From Diploscapter coronatus (lineage: Eukaryota > Nematoda > Chromadorea > Rhabditida > Rhabditidae), in the NCBI GenBank assembly GCA_964036155.1, contig OZ038422.1, positions 21,599,201 through 21,663,200 of the forward strand: a stretch of DNA of 64,000 nt. The letters run 5' to 3'. This document shows positions 24,187 through 36,031 of this stretch, in pieces. Under the pieces are notes generated by a model. That model made no database searches and was not told the DNA's origin. It saw only the letters and a program-made list of their open reading frames with translations. The first letter of the stretch is position 1. The number at the start of each line of letters is the position of its first letter. The position numbers and the translations under genes were made by a program.

Positions 24187-26271
24187 ATCACCTTGCAAGT
24201 CAATAATTGATTTTAAAACCTGACTTTACATTTTGCAATTCGTCTGATTTGATTTATTGTCGAATTAGTAATTTTTAGCACGTGAAACCCAATAACTTTT
24301 TTTTTCTAAATGAACCAAGAAGGAGAAGGCTATAATGAACGGTTGGCTGACAGGCAATTCTGCGCCGATTTGTTTCTTCTCACAATCAACCCTCTTCTCG
24401 CCTTTTCTCGACCACTTCCGATGACGGTAAATTTACCGAATATCGCCCTGAATTTCTCGTTCCCCCTTCATTTTCTCCTGTTTCTGGCCATTTCGACCGA
24501 TTTTTCTACGATTTTTTCTCCTGCATCTTTATTCGACAACAACGCATAATAATGATCATCTTTGCTGCTCTTTCCGCAGAATCATTTAAACATTACTCCT
24601 TGATAATGCATTCGCTTCCCAGTTTTAAGCGTATTAAACATTTTTACTGATCACATTTGCGTTGCGATTTCTGAAACTGATCATTGTTTGCAGTGTTGAA
24701 ACAAATTTCAAGGCTTGCTCACACTAAATACTAGTATCAAAGATGATAACTAGACTAATTTGGTCTGATAGTCCTACTTTCTTGTTACATTGTGCAAACT
24801 ATTTTCGTGTTTCATGATTCGTCAGCCTCAGCCAATCCTTATTTTTGGCCGATTTGTATCCATTTTCCTGTCTAAATTCGCGGGAATTGCCATTTGTTGT
24901 GAAGTTCGCGCAAATAACACATTGCCCAGTTTATATTCAAAACATAGGACAATTCGTGACTACGTCGCCGACAAAATGCTCATAAAACCGAGAAATTTGC
25001 TAGCAAATAAAGAAAAATTCGTAGTATAGATTGAAAAGTACGTCAAGTTCATAACATGCAAAAAAGAATCGAGTAACATCATAGAATGCATATGAAAAGA
25101 TTGAAATTTTTATACATCATTTACCTTTCAACTATTGAGAAGATTAAACGAAATTTGAATGACCAAGTATGAAGGCAAGGAAGTGATTTTTAAAAATAAA
25201 CTGACAGGAGGATATGAGGTAAATGGGAAGGGGTTAGGGGAAATGTCATTGTGGAAGATGGACTAAAATATTATTTTTGAAGAGTTTCATCAGGAAGCGT
25301 TAAACGGAAGAGGCAATCCTGTAATATCTGTGATAAAGTGATAAGTGGAAATGAAGAACTCTGATAATCAAATCTAAAAATGTTGAAAACAGAGTTCATT
25401 TGAGGTAAGATTCGAATCAAACGGGAAACTTTGGTATAAACGAATTACTGGATAAGGAAGATTTTATTTGGACTAAATAAGGAAAAAGAAAACTCATAAA
25501 GTGGGAAGATTAAGATGATGGAATTATATTCAACTGGACTATTATAAAAATACCAAGAGGATCACAAAACAATAAACACACGTTTTCATATTTCTTTGTC
25601 TGTTAAATTGCTCGAGGTCTTTGTATAGTTAAACACATGATGAAAACCAAATTTTAATATAAAAATTTCACTTGTTTTATTTGGATCAAACTGTACAACA
25701 ACAAAAATACAGTGTTATCCCATATTTACAAACAAATAACAAAAATCTATAGCAAGAAATAGCCATGAAATGCTAACAACTCATCAGATTTGCTTCATAT
25801 TGTACAAACAAACAATCAAATGCTATGCAAAGCTCATCATCATATATGTATAGATAGAAATCGTTAAATTAAAGCTGTTAAAAACTAAGAATTAAAATGA
25901 ACTAAATATGAAAATAAATAAATGATAAGAAATAAAATGATTAAAATTTGAAATGAGATACGTCTTTAGAGTGAGATATCGTGTTCGAAGCTGCAGCGGC
26001 AGAAACCCGTAGAAATACGAAGGAAGTCGGGAGAAGTCGCTCGTAAAGCTGATTGCTGACCCGTAGATGGCCGAAGCCGAACTGGATACACCCGTGGAGA
26101 TGCCAGAGAAGGGAATAAATACTAGGGATGGGCGAAGGACTCGGATTGAATAGCTATGTTCCATATGGTCAGAGGAGATTCATCCATTCGGTTGTGGTTG
26201 CAACTATCCAATATTAGAAATTAACTAATTAAGGCAGTGCAGAATTCAGATTTGGTCGATTCATAGATGAA
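24187..26271. other. AT-rich intergenic DNA
   Basis: No supported gene. The right part (25975-26110) is GC-richer and would be the 3' region of the tentative minus-strand gene whose ORF ends at 26272. Confidence 0.45.
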
Positions 26272-26439
26272 TTAAAACCGTCGCTTTTGTAGTGAAAATC
26301 GATCAGATTTGGAAGTGAATGAATTGAATCGGGAGCGGAAGGAAACGAGTCCGCTACTGCTCGGGCCGTTCAGGAATGGGCTGGATGACTGGCGGAGTTC
26401 ACCGGCCTCAGCATTAGCATATTCGGGCATGTGGATCAT
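26272..26439 (-). CDS. Tentative 55-residue protein behind a TATA box
   Basis: Not recognised. A perfect TATAAAA lies about 95 bp upstream of the first ATG downstream of it on the minus strand, and no earlier ATG exists after the predicted start site. The ORF (start MIHMPEYANAEAGELRQSSS, end SLQKRRF) uses C-ending codons such as TTC, TCC, AGC and CGC, like the confirmed genes and unlike the AT-rich surroundings. It is Ser-rich and basic at the end, with no signal peptide. An internal GT after codon 12 (GCCG|GTGAAC) might splice to unseen exons. Homology is unknown; a non-coding transcript is a fair alternative. Confidence 0.35.
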   Translation of the reverse strand: MIHMPEYANAEAGELRQSSSPFLNGPSSSGLVSFRSRFNSFTSKSDRFSLQKRRF

Positions 26440-26532
26440 TGTGGCTGATTGAAGGAGCGCACAGAGCAAGAAATTCGAATTGAATGCGTTCAGCGTTTGT
26501 GGAGAAATGTACCCTGGCAGGGCCCTGTCTCC

Positions 26533-26539
26533 TTTTATA
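26533..26539 (-). promoter_or_regulatory. TATA box with GC-rich upstream element
   Basis: TATAAAA on the minus strand, preceded within 25 bp by GGGGCGTGGC, a KLF/Sp1-like box. TGATAAGG, a GATA-factor site, lies about 160 bp further upstream. This is a classic core promoter layout, though no transcript is confirmed. Confidence 0.5.
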
Positions 26540-29500
26540 CAACACCTAGCCACGCCCCTCTGCTGCAGGGAGAGAGTCACACAGAGGAAAAGGGAGATTA
26601 GAGAAGAAATGGCCGAAAAGATACAAGAATGCGAGCAGGCAATGAAACGTGTAAATCCCCTCTGATTCACAGCATATCCTCATCCTAATCATAAGCCTTA
26701 TCAAATCCTGTCCCCATCCCTAATAGAGTAGTTATTCTCAAGTAACTCATACTTGAAAGCGAAGACCTGCAAATGAAAAGTAGCACGCGATAGTTGAAAA
26801 TATCCATGTTTATTGCAACATCAGGATTTATTTATTGGATGCAAAATGTCAAGTTAAAAATGTTGCAAGTATTGCTCTGTTGCTATACTTCGAGCACTTT
26901 TTCGTTTCGATAATGATTTTGATCCCTTACTTCAGATTTAATCTACCCCTTAAATCGTTTTAAGGGGGCGATTGTCTGCTGTGCAGTTCTGTGTTGCTGA
27001 GTTGTTGTATTGTTGTATTGTTGAGTGTTAGATTTAGAATCAGCCAGATTTGTGCTCCATCGTCTCTTCTAGACAATAGTTGCTCTTGATTCTCTTCCAT
27101 AATCATACAAATACAGTGCTCTCTGAACTTTGACATTTTATTTAGCGATACTTTGTGATGTTGATGTTGGATATATCCCACTCAAAGAGAAGAAAGGGAG
27201 CGGCTATTAATGGATAAGATGCATTATATGGGGAAGGGATAGGAGAAGATTAGGGATAATAGACTAAAATATGCTCGGTCGGTAGCATTGTTGATTTCTT
27301 GGCGTTTTTTTGCGGATAGGCTACATCACATCACGTCCCACCCATTCTTCTTTTTCCCTAACAAGGAAAGCATCAACAGAACTGCGCAATTGCGTGGAGA
27401 GGAAAAAGTTAAATATGCCATTTATGGTTCGATGAAGATCGAACTGAAATAGAGCCAGAAGGGAATTCCCTTCTGAATGTGTTCACTCAACTCTTCGCAA
27501 ACGCATCCACGCATATGCGCGCAAGCGTAACAAATTGTTATTGCAACACTTAAACGCTTACTATTACTACTGGAATTATTTCCGCATTAAAAATGGCAAT
27601 GGGATGTCTTTCGATGAAGAATGAAAATGAAAAAATGAAGCCTATCGAGTTGAACTAATTCCAGACGAATGTCAGACAATTTATCAAAATTCTGCGACAT
27701 TCACATTGTTATTGAACATGAGCACAAAGAGATTTATCTATCTATAGTCTATGCTCTTGTGATATTACGAGTCTGCGTTAAGATATAGATAAAGACAAAC
27801 ATGTGCGTATATATTTACTTGCTTAACGCATCATTTCCCGATTATCCTGATCGATATAGGATATAGTAGTTTGTGTAATGCAATCTATTTGTATTAAATG
27901 CTAATGTTAAGTGTGGGTTGTGTAACTTTGATCGTGTGCTCCCCTGTCTTCTATTTTTATTACGAATTCATAGATCAGTTTTGTTTCATCTCCATTTCCA
28001 ATCATCATTTGCATTTTCTTTGTCTAATATTCTTGCTTCCATGCAACGATTCATACTTCACGTTAAACTTTAATGCTTCTGTCCTAAATTCAAAGCCTGA
28101 TCTGGAATAAACCTGAAGTAGGGAAAGAGGAGCAGACAGACGAACCTTCTATCTGAGGCAGGCAGATCATCTTCAAATGAATGACTTCCAATTCTGAATC
28201 ACTGCTTTTCTTCTTCTGCACGTCATATTTTTTTCTGTTCTTCCTTCTGCTTGCAAATCTTTTCGAAATGTCTTTTCACTCATTTCTTCTAGGCTATCAA
28301 ACAAAGCACTAAGAATTGCTCAAAACCTTTCCTCCACGTTTTTCTTTACCTTCCCCTAATCTTATAGTCTTGATAGATTGAATGCAAAAGTCAAAAAGTG
28401 AAAGGAAAAAGTACACTGATAACTAACAAGATAAAAGATATGGGGAAAGCGGGAATTAGTCAGGAAGTCGTGGAAAAAGGGAGGAACGGAAGATCGACGA
28501 AATGAAAGGGATAACAACGAATAAAACCTATTATGAAAGACAAAAGTGGAGAATAGATGAGCCTTTCCTGCTGAAATTCATTACTGAATAGATAAAGATA
28601 CAGGAGACAAACAACCATAACATAATAGCTCTTTATTATGGAGGATAATTCACAATGGAATATGGATAATGGAGCCTCGATCTCTAGTCAAAAACAACTA
28701 ATTGCTTTTGTCACTTCTTTTGTTCTATTGAAGAATGTTGTATAGTGTTTGTTTTCTAGGATCTTGTCAATATTTTACGATCTCCATGAGTAATTCGGCA
28801 TAAATTTCTCATTATTCGCAATAATGAATTCGAAATGACAATTGACTGATAAGAATTCAGCATTAAAAGCTGAATGGACAAAGGAAAAAGCTGACTCGTC
28901 TGCAGTCAGCCTGGAAATTGATTGTTTGATTATCAGGAACGTCGGGGGGAAATGATGCGATAGGAAACGAGAGATGAGAAATACGAAAGATGATGAAATT
29001 CCTGCAGGAAAAATAACCGACTGCAAAGAAAACAACAGAAAAAGATGAGCAATCGGGTGGTTGACTGGGTGGTCAGAGATTTGATAGGGACGGGCTAGGA
29101 CGAGAGAAAGAACACAGGGAAAAGTCACCGATTGATCGTTCTCTGCAACATCACAGCTTATTTATATTAGCGATCATTTGTCTTGTGGCTATCACCCGTT
29201 GCAGCACATATCTTTCCGCATTTCATGTACATAATTCGCATTTCTAGGAGTCGAATTACAGACTCGAAAAGAGTCGATTCTCTAGAAAACTTTCACAGAA
29301 ATAGTTTCGCATAGATTCCGATGAATTCAATTCTCAAAAATTGAACCTTTCATGAACATGTGAAATGTAGAAAACTTCAGTGACTAATAATATTGCAGGT
29401 TTTCTGATGTCTTGTTTCTAAGCACACTGCAGGTGCATTACGTCTCGTCACTCCAATTTTTACGAGTTTTTCGTAAATGCCCTTACGCGTAATTCATAAA

Positions 29501-31791
29501 ATTTCTTGTTTTTCATATGCGAAATTTTTCTGAATTTCAGCAAATTTCGCAGAACCCATTAGCTGATTAGGCCCTATTGCAAAGTTATTATTGCAAGATA
29601 TCATGCAAAATAATGCTGATTGTATTTGTCCAAAAACGAATTTAAAATAGTGTTAACAAGAAAGTCTTATGGTACACAAAATTTGAGGAAAAAGTTATTA
29701 CATTAATCCTCAGTGAAGCATGTCATAAGCGAGATTAATTCTCTGGTGGCTTTGTATGCATTATTTTTGTCAACAAAAGGGATTCGCAAGCATTTTTGAT
29801 TTCTTGAACGGGCAAACTTATGAGATAAAAGAAGAGAAGATAAAGTTGGATGTATGCAAATAGAGAATAGGGGATTTAGACCTGGCATAGGAAGCGGGAA
29901 AATGGCTTGTTGCGTTGCGAATTTTCAGGCTCATCTTTGGTTCTGTCAGTATTTCTTTTTGCTCTCTTGTATGCATTCTCTTTGTGTGTATATTTTTGCT
30001 GTTCGGAGCTCATCCAGAGCCCCGAAGCAGTACCACATGAGCAGCTGGCATTTCCATTTCTGGGCAGGTCCACAAATGCATAAACGCACAAATGGAAACT
30101 CAAACTCCACTCTTCCCTTCAGATTGCGTGTCCTTTATTTTGCAGAGGAAAGGTCGAATCCCTTTCCCAACTTCCACAGCCATTAAATCGACCATTTAGC
30201 TGTGGAATGTTCTAACAAATCCGAAATGCGTTCTCAATTTAGAAAGAACACATTGGAGAACAAATTATTAATTTTAAAAAATCGTCGAATTTCATGCATT
30301 CCTTAATCAAACATCGCTAGTTTGAAAGAAAAATTGAAATTTCTCCAATTTAAACAGCAAAGTTCGATGTCTTATTGGAGGGGGTTATGAGTAAGCGATT
30401 TGACGCAGTATTATTTATTTGCACTTGCCGTGAGTTGATTCGAATTTGTGACACAAGAAGTAAATAGAGACAAATGAACGGACAGAAATAGGCACAGAGG
30501 TACAAAGGGAGTAAAGGAGAGGACAAGATGGATAGCAATAAACTATAGCTGCACAGCACAGCAACCACCACAAGCAGGACGAAGAACAGAAGACAGGAGA
30601 AGGGGGAGAAAGGCTGACAATTCGATGAAAATGCAGAGGAAATGATGCGGAAGAGTTTCGAAATTCTATCAAACTCCCTTCGATCACCTATTTTTACGAT
30701 TCGCACATTTTCGCAACTATTTCATCACGGCCACATTATGCACAGATCTAATAGTGACGAGCCATTTACTGTTCGAAAACACTTTTCGAGAATCTCTCGA
30801 AAATGATAAATCAGGAATTTAAAAGAAATGATGCGTTGGGAATCCCAAGAAAATTTGTCTAGAATTACTCAGCTATTGCACAATGTGATGGACTATTCGT
30901 GAGACTGACGACTAGTTCATTATGACTTGGATATATCATTAGTCTCACCATGAATTTTGGAACAAGGGCGTTCAGGGTTAATTTCTTTTGCAGGCTGCAC
31001 AGAACCGAATCACAATGTTACTCAAATAATCTCAAACCGAACCGAAAGGCAACTTGGAAACCTCAAGCTTTGCAAAATAGTATACGAAAAGAATACTTTT
31101 CCCTATCATCCTGCACCTTATTTCGCATATCTTGAGGGCTTGAGGTTTCCAAATAGCCGACAGAAATATCAATTTTTCTCTCGTTTTCTGTTCAAAATAG
31201 AGTTTCTAATGCCTAAAGTTAGATTTAACCACTTTTAACTCGTCTTAGGCGAACTCTAACTAAATTACTATCTGAAACCTAGTTATTTATTGAAGAAAAA
31301 TGAACTTTTTATTTATGTTTTTTAAACCTAACCGAACCTCACCACAAAACTTCTTCAAGACCGAAACAGTACGAAGGTTTTAAACTGAACCGCAAAGACG
31401 GTCTCTTGTATAACTACTCATCAGTTCGTCATGACAACCATTTGTCAAATTTTCAATGTTTTAGAACTTTGGGGTATAGGAAAAAACTGAAGAACTGATA
31501 GATTTTACAAACGGTGAGCTGAAAAATTATCCAGGAAGCCTACGAAGACCCCTGTCTAAAAATCGGCGATACCATTCATGCGGAAACAAGAAGAGATCTT
31601 TTTCATTTCAAAACAAATATGCCTGACTACAGTATCTAAAAAGACTTCAATGCATCGTCATAACTACGATTCACTAATTTCTTGATTTTTTTTAGATATA
31701 AGTCTACATTTTTCCGAAAAAAAAATCCTTTTTGCCTATTCATATGCATTGTGGTTCTGCAACGCAGCACTACAATTTTGCTACTTCGTCT
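26540..31791. other. Intergenic DNA, no supported gene
   Basis: Scattered ORFs (for example 28775-29128 minus and 29854-30186 plus) have no matching splice sites, domains or consistent codon use. An inverted repeat of 15 bp (TTGGAAACCTCAAGC) at 31054-31068 and 31138-31152 marks a small foldback of about 100 bp. Confidence 0.45.
31054..31152. repeat. Small foldback repeat
   Basis: TTGGAAACCTCAAGC and its inverted copy are separated by 69 bp; weaker pairing extends outward (GGCAAC against GGCTAT). No target duplication is visible. Confidence 0.5.
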
Positions 31792-31798
31792 TATAAAA
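31792..31798 (+). promoter_or_regulatory. TATA box before the tentative peptide-precursor gene
   Basis: TATAAAA, 83 bp upstream of the ATG at 31881. An ATG at 31810 is too close to the box to be inside the transcript if initiation is about 30 bp downstream; a second one at 31845 opens only a short ORF. Confidence 0.42.
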
Positions 31799-31880
31799 AT
31801 ACTCGAAAAATGCTTAGGTTTTGGATTTGCATATTAGCAGTTGAGATGGGCTTAACAGATACAAGTAAAAGACAATTCCA

Positions 31881-32499
31881 ATGAAAATCAGAAAAATTCT
31901 AATCGAAAAAGTCAGCCAGGAGATTTGGCTGGGCAGATTAAAGATTTTGATTGTTCCGGTCATTTTTCTTGTCTTGCCTTTATTGGCTGTGTCTCTGCCC
32001 AAGAGCCCTAATCCTGAGGCAGAAGCCGAGGCTTTCAGGCCTCCAAGAAGGCACGAAGGCGAGACAAAGACGGAGATTAGCTGTGGATTTGTGTGGATTT
32101 GCAGCTGGATTGTCAGGAAGGACGAACTGCGTAAATCGGCACGTTTCCTGTTAAAAAATGGACAAAACGAAGCACTTCAGCTCAAATATTCGGGGGGTTA
32201 TTTCAGGCAGAAGATCAGGATTTACCCAGCTTACTGTAATTGAACTCCCTCAAGATGGAATGCTTGAATTTCGGGGAGTCTTAAGAATAATACCATCGCA
32301 GGGTGCGGAATTGATAGAGAGGCACTCTTTCCCGAACATACCCAATTCCATTTGGTATATTGCAATGCTGCTAATTTGCACAATTTGTCGAACTCTACGT
32401 CGACGGAAAATTCCCCAGACAAATTGCCTACACATTTCCTCTTCTTATTCTCTATCATCCTTTCCGTTTCCTCTCGACTCCATTTCATCTCTTCGATAA
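31881..32499 (+). CDS. Tentative secreted peptide precursor (neuropeptide-like)
   Basis: Not recognised by homology. From 31881 the ORF begins with a basic region and a hydrophobic core (ILIVPVIFLVLPLLAVSLP) that reads as a signal peptide or anchor with possible cleavage after AVS. A Pro/Glu/Ala spacer is followed by RR, then a 21-residue segment containing ISCGFVWICSWIV, then RK. That is the layout of a dibasic-processed peptide with a five-residue disulphide loop. Read unspliced it gives 120 residues to 32243. Splicing at GTAAAT (32131) to TTTCAG (32206) keeps an open frame to 32499 (180 residues). GC content is above that of the flanks and a TATA box precedes it. Other frames are also partly open, so this remains a hypothesis. 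Confidence 0.33.
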
Positions 32500-33062
32500 C
32501 AGACCAATTTCCTGCAGGACGTTCTTTCAGCTACAACTCATTCATTCATTCTTCGTTCGTACGTTTTTCTGATTGGTTATTTTTATTTTTTGAATTCCTC
32601 CAGTTAGTTGAATTAAAGTGGCTCTGGCTGAGGGATTGTTGGAGCGGGGGCGCCGTACTCCGTTTCCCCTTTTAATTCATTGTCGTATTTTTTGCAGCAG
32701 CGTTTTATCCCCACTATTCTTCTTCATTTAACTCTGGACTACCAATTTCCTTGCAGTGCTGCAAATGTTTTACCTGGAATCTTTTTTTTTCTTTCCCCCC
32801 TTTTCTGGAGGGCAGTTTGTAAGGCAAGTGCTTAGAAATATTCATGCCCAAACCATTGTTATACGTTCGTCGTAAACGAAAGCCATGTGAGAGGCGGTGG
32901 AGAAAAACTAAAAGAATAACTTAAAAGAGTCTCATAAATGGGAAAATTCGAGGGGAAACTGGGGACAAGCGGCTAAATAGATACTCCAAAATGAACATGG
33001 AAACAAGCAAAATTGATGAACTCGTCATGTGCACGGAGTTGAAGAGTCTGGCTCGAAATGGA

Positions 33063-33085
33063 AATGCAAATGAAAATGCAAATGT
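33063..33085 (+). promoter_or_regulatory. Two POU-type octamers
   Basis: ATGCAAAT occurs twice, 12 bp apart start to start, in the run ATGCAAATGAAAATGCAAAT. POU-domain factors bind this octamer. No gene is assigned to it. Confidence 0.35.
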
Positions 33086-33753
33086 ATGCAGAGAATGGTT
33101 TAAACTGTTGAAGAAGCTAGAAAGGGCAACCCAGCTTGACTCTCCTCCTGCTTCTGCATTCAGGATTGTCATTGTTCTTTCAGCGTGCCTTCTTTTTTCC
33201 TTCTAACCCCCTCTGCCTTCACTCCCCCACACACCCCATTTATTACTGCTGAACTTTGCCAAAAATGCCCCATACAAATATAATAGAAAATCACAAATTT
33301 TCCACGATGGAAAAATTCGAATTCCACTTTAAATTTGAAAGACCACTTCTCGTAGACTAGAGGATAGTAAAGTCCGTGGAATGTCAGACCAAATATTACG
33401 TAGAGGTATTTCCGGGACATAATGGCTAGAAAGAGTGAAGACATTTCGATGAAATGGCTAAACAGTGGTCACTCCATTATGGCTAAATAGCGAAGAAGGA
33501 GCTGATAATTTAGTGAGTTATCATGCCACAATATAGCTATCTTTAAAAATCATCTTTACCAAAGATAAACTTCTTCCTGTCTCTGAATGCTTTTACTATA
33601 GATGCAGAAATAAAATATTTACCTATAAAATAATTGAATGCATTAAACTTAAGGCTGTGAACGGAATTATCTGCAACTTCTGGATAAATGTTTCTCGAAT
33701 TTTGCTGATGAAATATTCATCAGATACCATTCAGAGACACCTGAATTCATGTA

Positions 33754-33964
33754 CAGGATGCGCCAAGAATCGGCACCGCTTCTAGCCTACTTTTAAAAAT
33801 TCATCGCCTGGATAAGTGACTGAAATTTTTTAAAGACGAATATTATCTTCTCCAATATCAATGCTACCTATTTGCATAATTTTACTCCATTCGGCTACGA
33901 GTTTAACATTTTTACAGGTTCAAATTTGAGTGCCAAAAGCGATCCAAATTTTTAACGCACCCTG
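33754..33964. mobile_element. TA-flanked MITE, mariner-type
   Basis: A 211-bp element. The left end is CAGGATGCGCCAAGAA and the inverted right end CAGGGTGCGTTAAAAA; TA flanks it on both sides (33752-33753, 33965-33966). The end resembles the CAGGGTG start of many mariner-related elements. Terminal similarity extends to about 35 bp (CGGCACC against TTGGCACTC). Confidence 0.78.
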
Positions 33965-35655
33965 TACATCAATCCTAGTTTTACTTTGTACCATAACTAT
34001 GCAAAAAGAGAAATTTTCTGTGCACATAAAATTGCGACATTATGAATTTATAGCTAATCACGGAACCTTTGGATTACAACAAATGTATTGCATCAGCTGA
34101 ACATTGCATAGAGAACAAACAGAAAGTGATATAAGCAATAAGTAGGGACTCAAAATCGCTGATATTTCGTAGGAAATGTCCTTGATTTGTCTGCTGTTCA
34201 CACTTTCAAGGGGTGACGCAATATTCTTCCATTCTATTCCTGTTTCTATTTTCTATTATCAAGCCACTATCGCAGGAATTTCATCGAAAGATACAAAGTT
34301 CACCTTTTCATGTGAATTTCAATTTCAAAACTCCACTGACCAAAATAGACGTTTTTTCAAGTAAACTTTCCCATAAACGCTTTTGATCTGACCAAATAGC
34401 CTTACGTCGAAAATGTCATAAGGGGAAATTATTTGAGGCCTTTCCTGTTTTCCAAGCTTTTAAAAAGGCTAATTCTCCATGGATACGCGGGAACGAGGAT
34501 ATTCTGATACCTTTTCGATGTCTGACTACGGTAATCCAACTTGAAGCCGGAAGCCAAATGCCTATTGAAAACAATAACAGGATTTTTAATTTGCGTAAAG
34601 ACATTCTGTTTGGGAAACATTCGAAATCCAAGAGCAAAAAAGGAAGTGAAGTTGAGATTTGTCGATGAAAGATTGTTTGTCTCGAGTCTTTAGAGTTCGG
34701 GATCTGCCACAAATCAAACAACAACCTTTCTAGGGATAATCCCTTCTTTCGTTACTAATCAAGTTAAGCAGAACGCATTTGGGAGCTTGGAGAAAGCTTA
34801 TCAACACATATTAAAGCATCAAATACTCGAAATGAAATTTCACTAGCCTCTCCACAGGAATAGTGAACCCAAACCATGTAAAATGCAATTTAAAGGGATA
34901 AAGTGTAGATGGTCACTAATGCGCAGCTCGAAGATGTCTTTGAAAGTTGTGTAACCAAAGATCTGCAATTTGCCTCATCAATTGTGATTAAGACGACTAT
35001 CTGGAATCCGCAGAATTGAAAAATTCGGCTTCCATTTGATATCTCATTTGGCTTATGCCTGACTGTGTGGCTGGCCGCTCGATGAAAGCTCAGACGACAT
35101 TTCACTTCCCCACTGATTCGATGCTTATCCTCAAATAATGTGACGCAATACAAAAGGATAAAGCCAAAGGATGAAGTGAGTGATTAACGATTGAAAGGGG
35201 ACTGCCGTAGCTATCGAAGAACGAATAAGTACAAGGGTTAGCTAATTAGACGAGATGAACGAGTTGAGGTAATGCCCAGAGGCAGAGCAAAGATAAGCAA
35301 ATCTAGTGGATAATCCTGAAAAATCTGAAAGGCATGGCAAAGAAACGAGTCATTCTTTTAGTCATCTCCAAAGTAGACGAAATAAGAAAATGAATGATAA
35401 TAAAAAGAATCGTCGAAATAGTACAAAGTTTAAAATGGAGGGTTGGAACAGATGTTAGATAGAATTTAATTCAAAAAACGAATAAAATATAAAATATCGT
35501 AGACTTGTAAAAAAAAAACCGTCGTCTATCGCGATAAAAAGTGACGATGTGTAACATTGTTTCACTTTGTATGCATGTTGATTTCGCATCCAAATATCAT
35601 TCTTCGAAAAGTAAAAATAAAGTTGGCATTTAGCATGCCTCACATTTGTGACACT

Positions 35656-36031
35656 TGGGGACCGAAAACTCCCTCCTCTGCAAAATGCGGCAGGGAATAA
35701 AGAGTGATTATGCGAAACCCTAAAAACTAGGAAGCAAGTTCCCTTCAAAGTTGGTATTCACAAAAGATCATCATCAGAATCGACGAACCACCCATAGAAG
35801 TGGTTGTTCACCAGAAAATCTTGTCAGAAAGTGAGTGTTCACAGGCACTCTCGGACGTTTTATATTGGAAAAAACGTGTTCATTACGCAAGCTGTTTCTG
35901 GTGAATTTTTCGGTCAAAAATTATTATTTTATTTTTTTTCTGCATGAATATCTTAGTCACACCGGAAGTGATAAGTTTGGATAGGAAAATCCAGTAAATT
36001 ATAAATTTCGTAAAACTATTTGCGGGCCCTA
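35656..36031 (+). mobile_element. hAT-type non-autonomous element, copy D
   Basis: A 376-bp element with ends TGGGGACCGAAAAC and, inverted, TAGGGCCCGCAAA. GTGACACT (35648-35655) and GTGATACT (36032-36039) are the 8-bp target duplication with one mismatch. The core matches copy C almost base for base in inverted orientation, but the first 70 bp on the left differ from copies A and C, which suggests a mosaic or replaced end. Confidence 0.9.

Noticed and set aside
25999..26096. ACCCGTA motifs read as a miR-51/100 family gene
   Set aside because: No complementary arm nearby to form a precursor hairpin. Only the opposite-strand target-site idea was kept.
26480..26665. Plus-strand 61-residue ORF at the same locus as the TATA box
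   Set aside because: The TATA box and codon use favour the minus strand; this frame runs across the promoter.
31810..32011. Alternative 48-residue Cys-rich peptide starting at 31810 with a 55-bp intron
   Set aside because: Its ATG lies 12 bp after the TATA box, probably outside the transcript, and the acceptor lacks a pyrimidine tract.
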